A stretch of 64,000 nt of DNA. Origin: GCA-2690565 sp002457235. Its GTDB lineage: Bacteria; Verrucomicrobiota; Verrucomicrobiia; Opitutales; Coraliomargaritaceae. Position numbers and translations under genes: made by a program. Below the pieces are notes generated by a model. The model was not told where the DNA came from and ran no database searches. It saw only the letters and a list, made by a program, of their open reading frames with translations. Below, one piece after another: positions 63,962 through 64,000 of the stretch. Location: assembly GCA_045565695.1 (NCBI GenBank), contig JBJLEZ010000008.1, forward strand, positions 1-64,000, written 5' to 3'. Within the stretch, counting starts at the first letter, position 1. Every line of letters begins with the position of its first letter.

Positions 63962-64000
63962 ATGATGAAGCCCTATTTTTTGATCGTTTTATGTTTGTCC
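63962..64000 (+). CDS. Start of a further exported protein, cut by window edge
   Basis: Thirteen codons from an ATG 17 bp after ftsZ (MMKPYFLIVLCLS) look like the start of a signal peptide or membrane anchor. The frame runs off the right edge, so nothing can be said of its product. It is probably the next gene of the dcw-linked run. Confidence 0.4.
   Translation, partial: MMKPYFLIVLCLS

Overview
This window reads as a chromosomal segment of a free-living, low-to-moderate GC member of the Verrucomicrobiota, most likely a marine Opitutae/Puniceicoccales-type bacterium. That placement is inferred from several features: a division and cell wall (dcw) cluster with a MurC-MurB fusion and a very divergent FtsZ; a large TonB-dependent receptor; a secreted esterase carrying the 'S.DL..W ... 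FYRA' module common in Verrucomicrobiota; and start codons that mostly lack a Shine-Dalgarno sequence. The cell is Gram-negative (TonB receptor, lipoproteins, MurE with the DNPR motif typical of meso-diaminopimelate enzymes). I see no insertion sequence, prophage, integron, rRNA gene or CRISPR array.

Layout. 1-7.2 kb: 3' part of a TonB-dependent receptor; xylose catabolism (intact xylA, xylB carrying two frameshifts); tRNA-Arg(ACG); a small membrane protein. 7.3-20.2 kb: housekeeping genes (hpf, two RluA-type pseudouridine synthases, a ligase-associated exonuclease plus ATP-dependent DNA ligase pair, ilvB, ymdB-type phosphodiesterase, hemL, a frameshifted nadE, maf, a TonB-like protein, a YacP/NYN nuclease). 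20.3-33.3 kb: purL, a UvrD/PcrA-type helicase, a menF-type isochorismate synthase, two exported proteins of accessory character, metY, tRNA-Val(GAC), ndk, ispF, gloA and lexA. 33.4-41.9 kb: two convergent peptide-type ABC importers. The first has a fused double permease and a short ATPase. The second has a binding protein and two permeases but no ATPase. 42.1-44.5 kb: an unknown gene, rlmH, tRNA-Ser(GCT) and metF. 44.7-64 kb: the dcw cluster, in the order mraZ, small ORF, rsmH, ftsL-like, small ORF, ftsI, murE, murF, mraY, murD, LysM protein, ftsW, murG, murC-murB, ddl, ftsQ-like, ftsA, ftsZ, then the first codons of one more exported protein.

How the genes work together. The dcw cluster is tightly packed (ATGA overlaps or gaps of about 1-40 bp after rsmH). 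It encodes the cytoplasmic peptidoglycan precursor steps from UDP-MurNAc to lipid II, together with the septal synthase (FtsW/FtsI) and the FtsA/FtsZ scaffold. MraZ probably autoregulates the cluster through four TGG-boxes spaced exactly 10 bp apart. Outside the cluster, short inverted repeats sit next to metF, between nadE and maf, between ilvB and ymdB, in the lexA promoter and upstream of the oppA-type gene.

The most unusual items are the degenerate FtsZ GTPase motifs with a retained C-terminal peptide, the small unnamed genes inside the dcw cluster, the fused ABC permease with its sparse ATPase complement, the frameshifts in xylB and nadE, and the near-leaderless lexA promoter. I found no obviously new multi-gene defence or mobile system.
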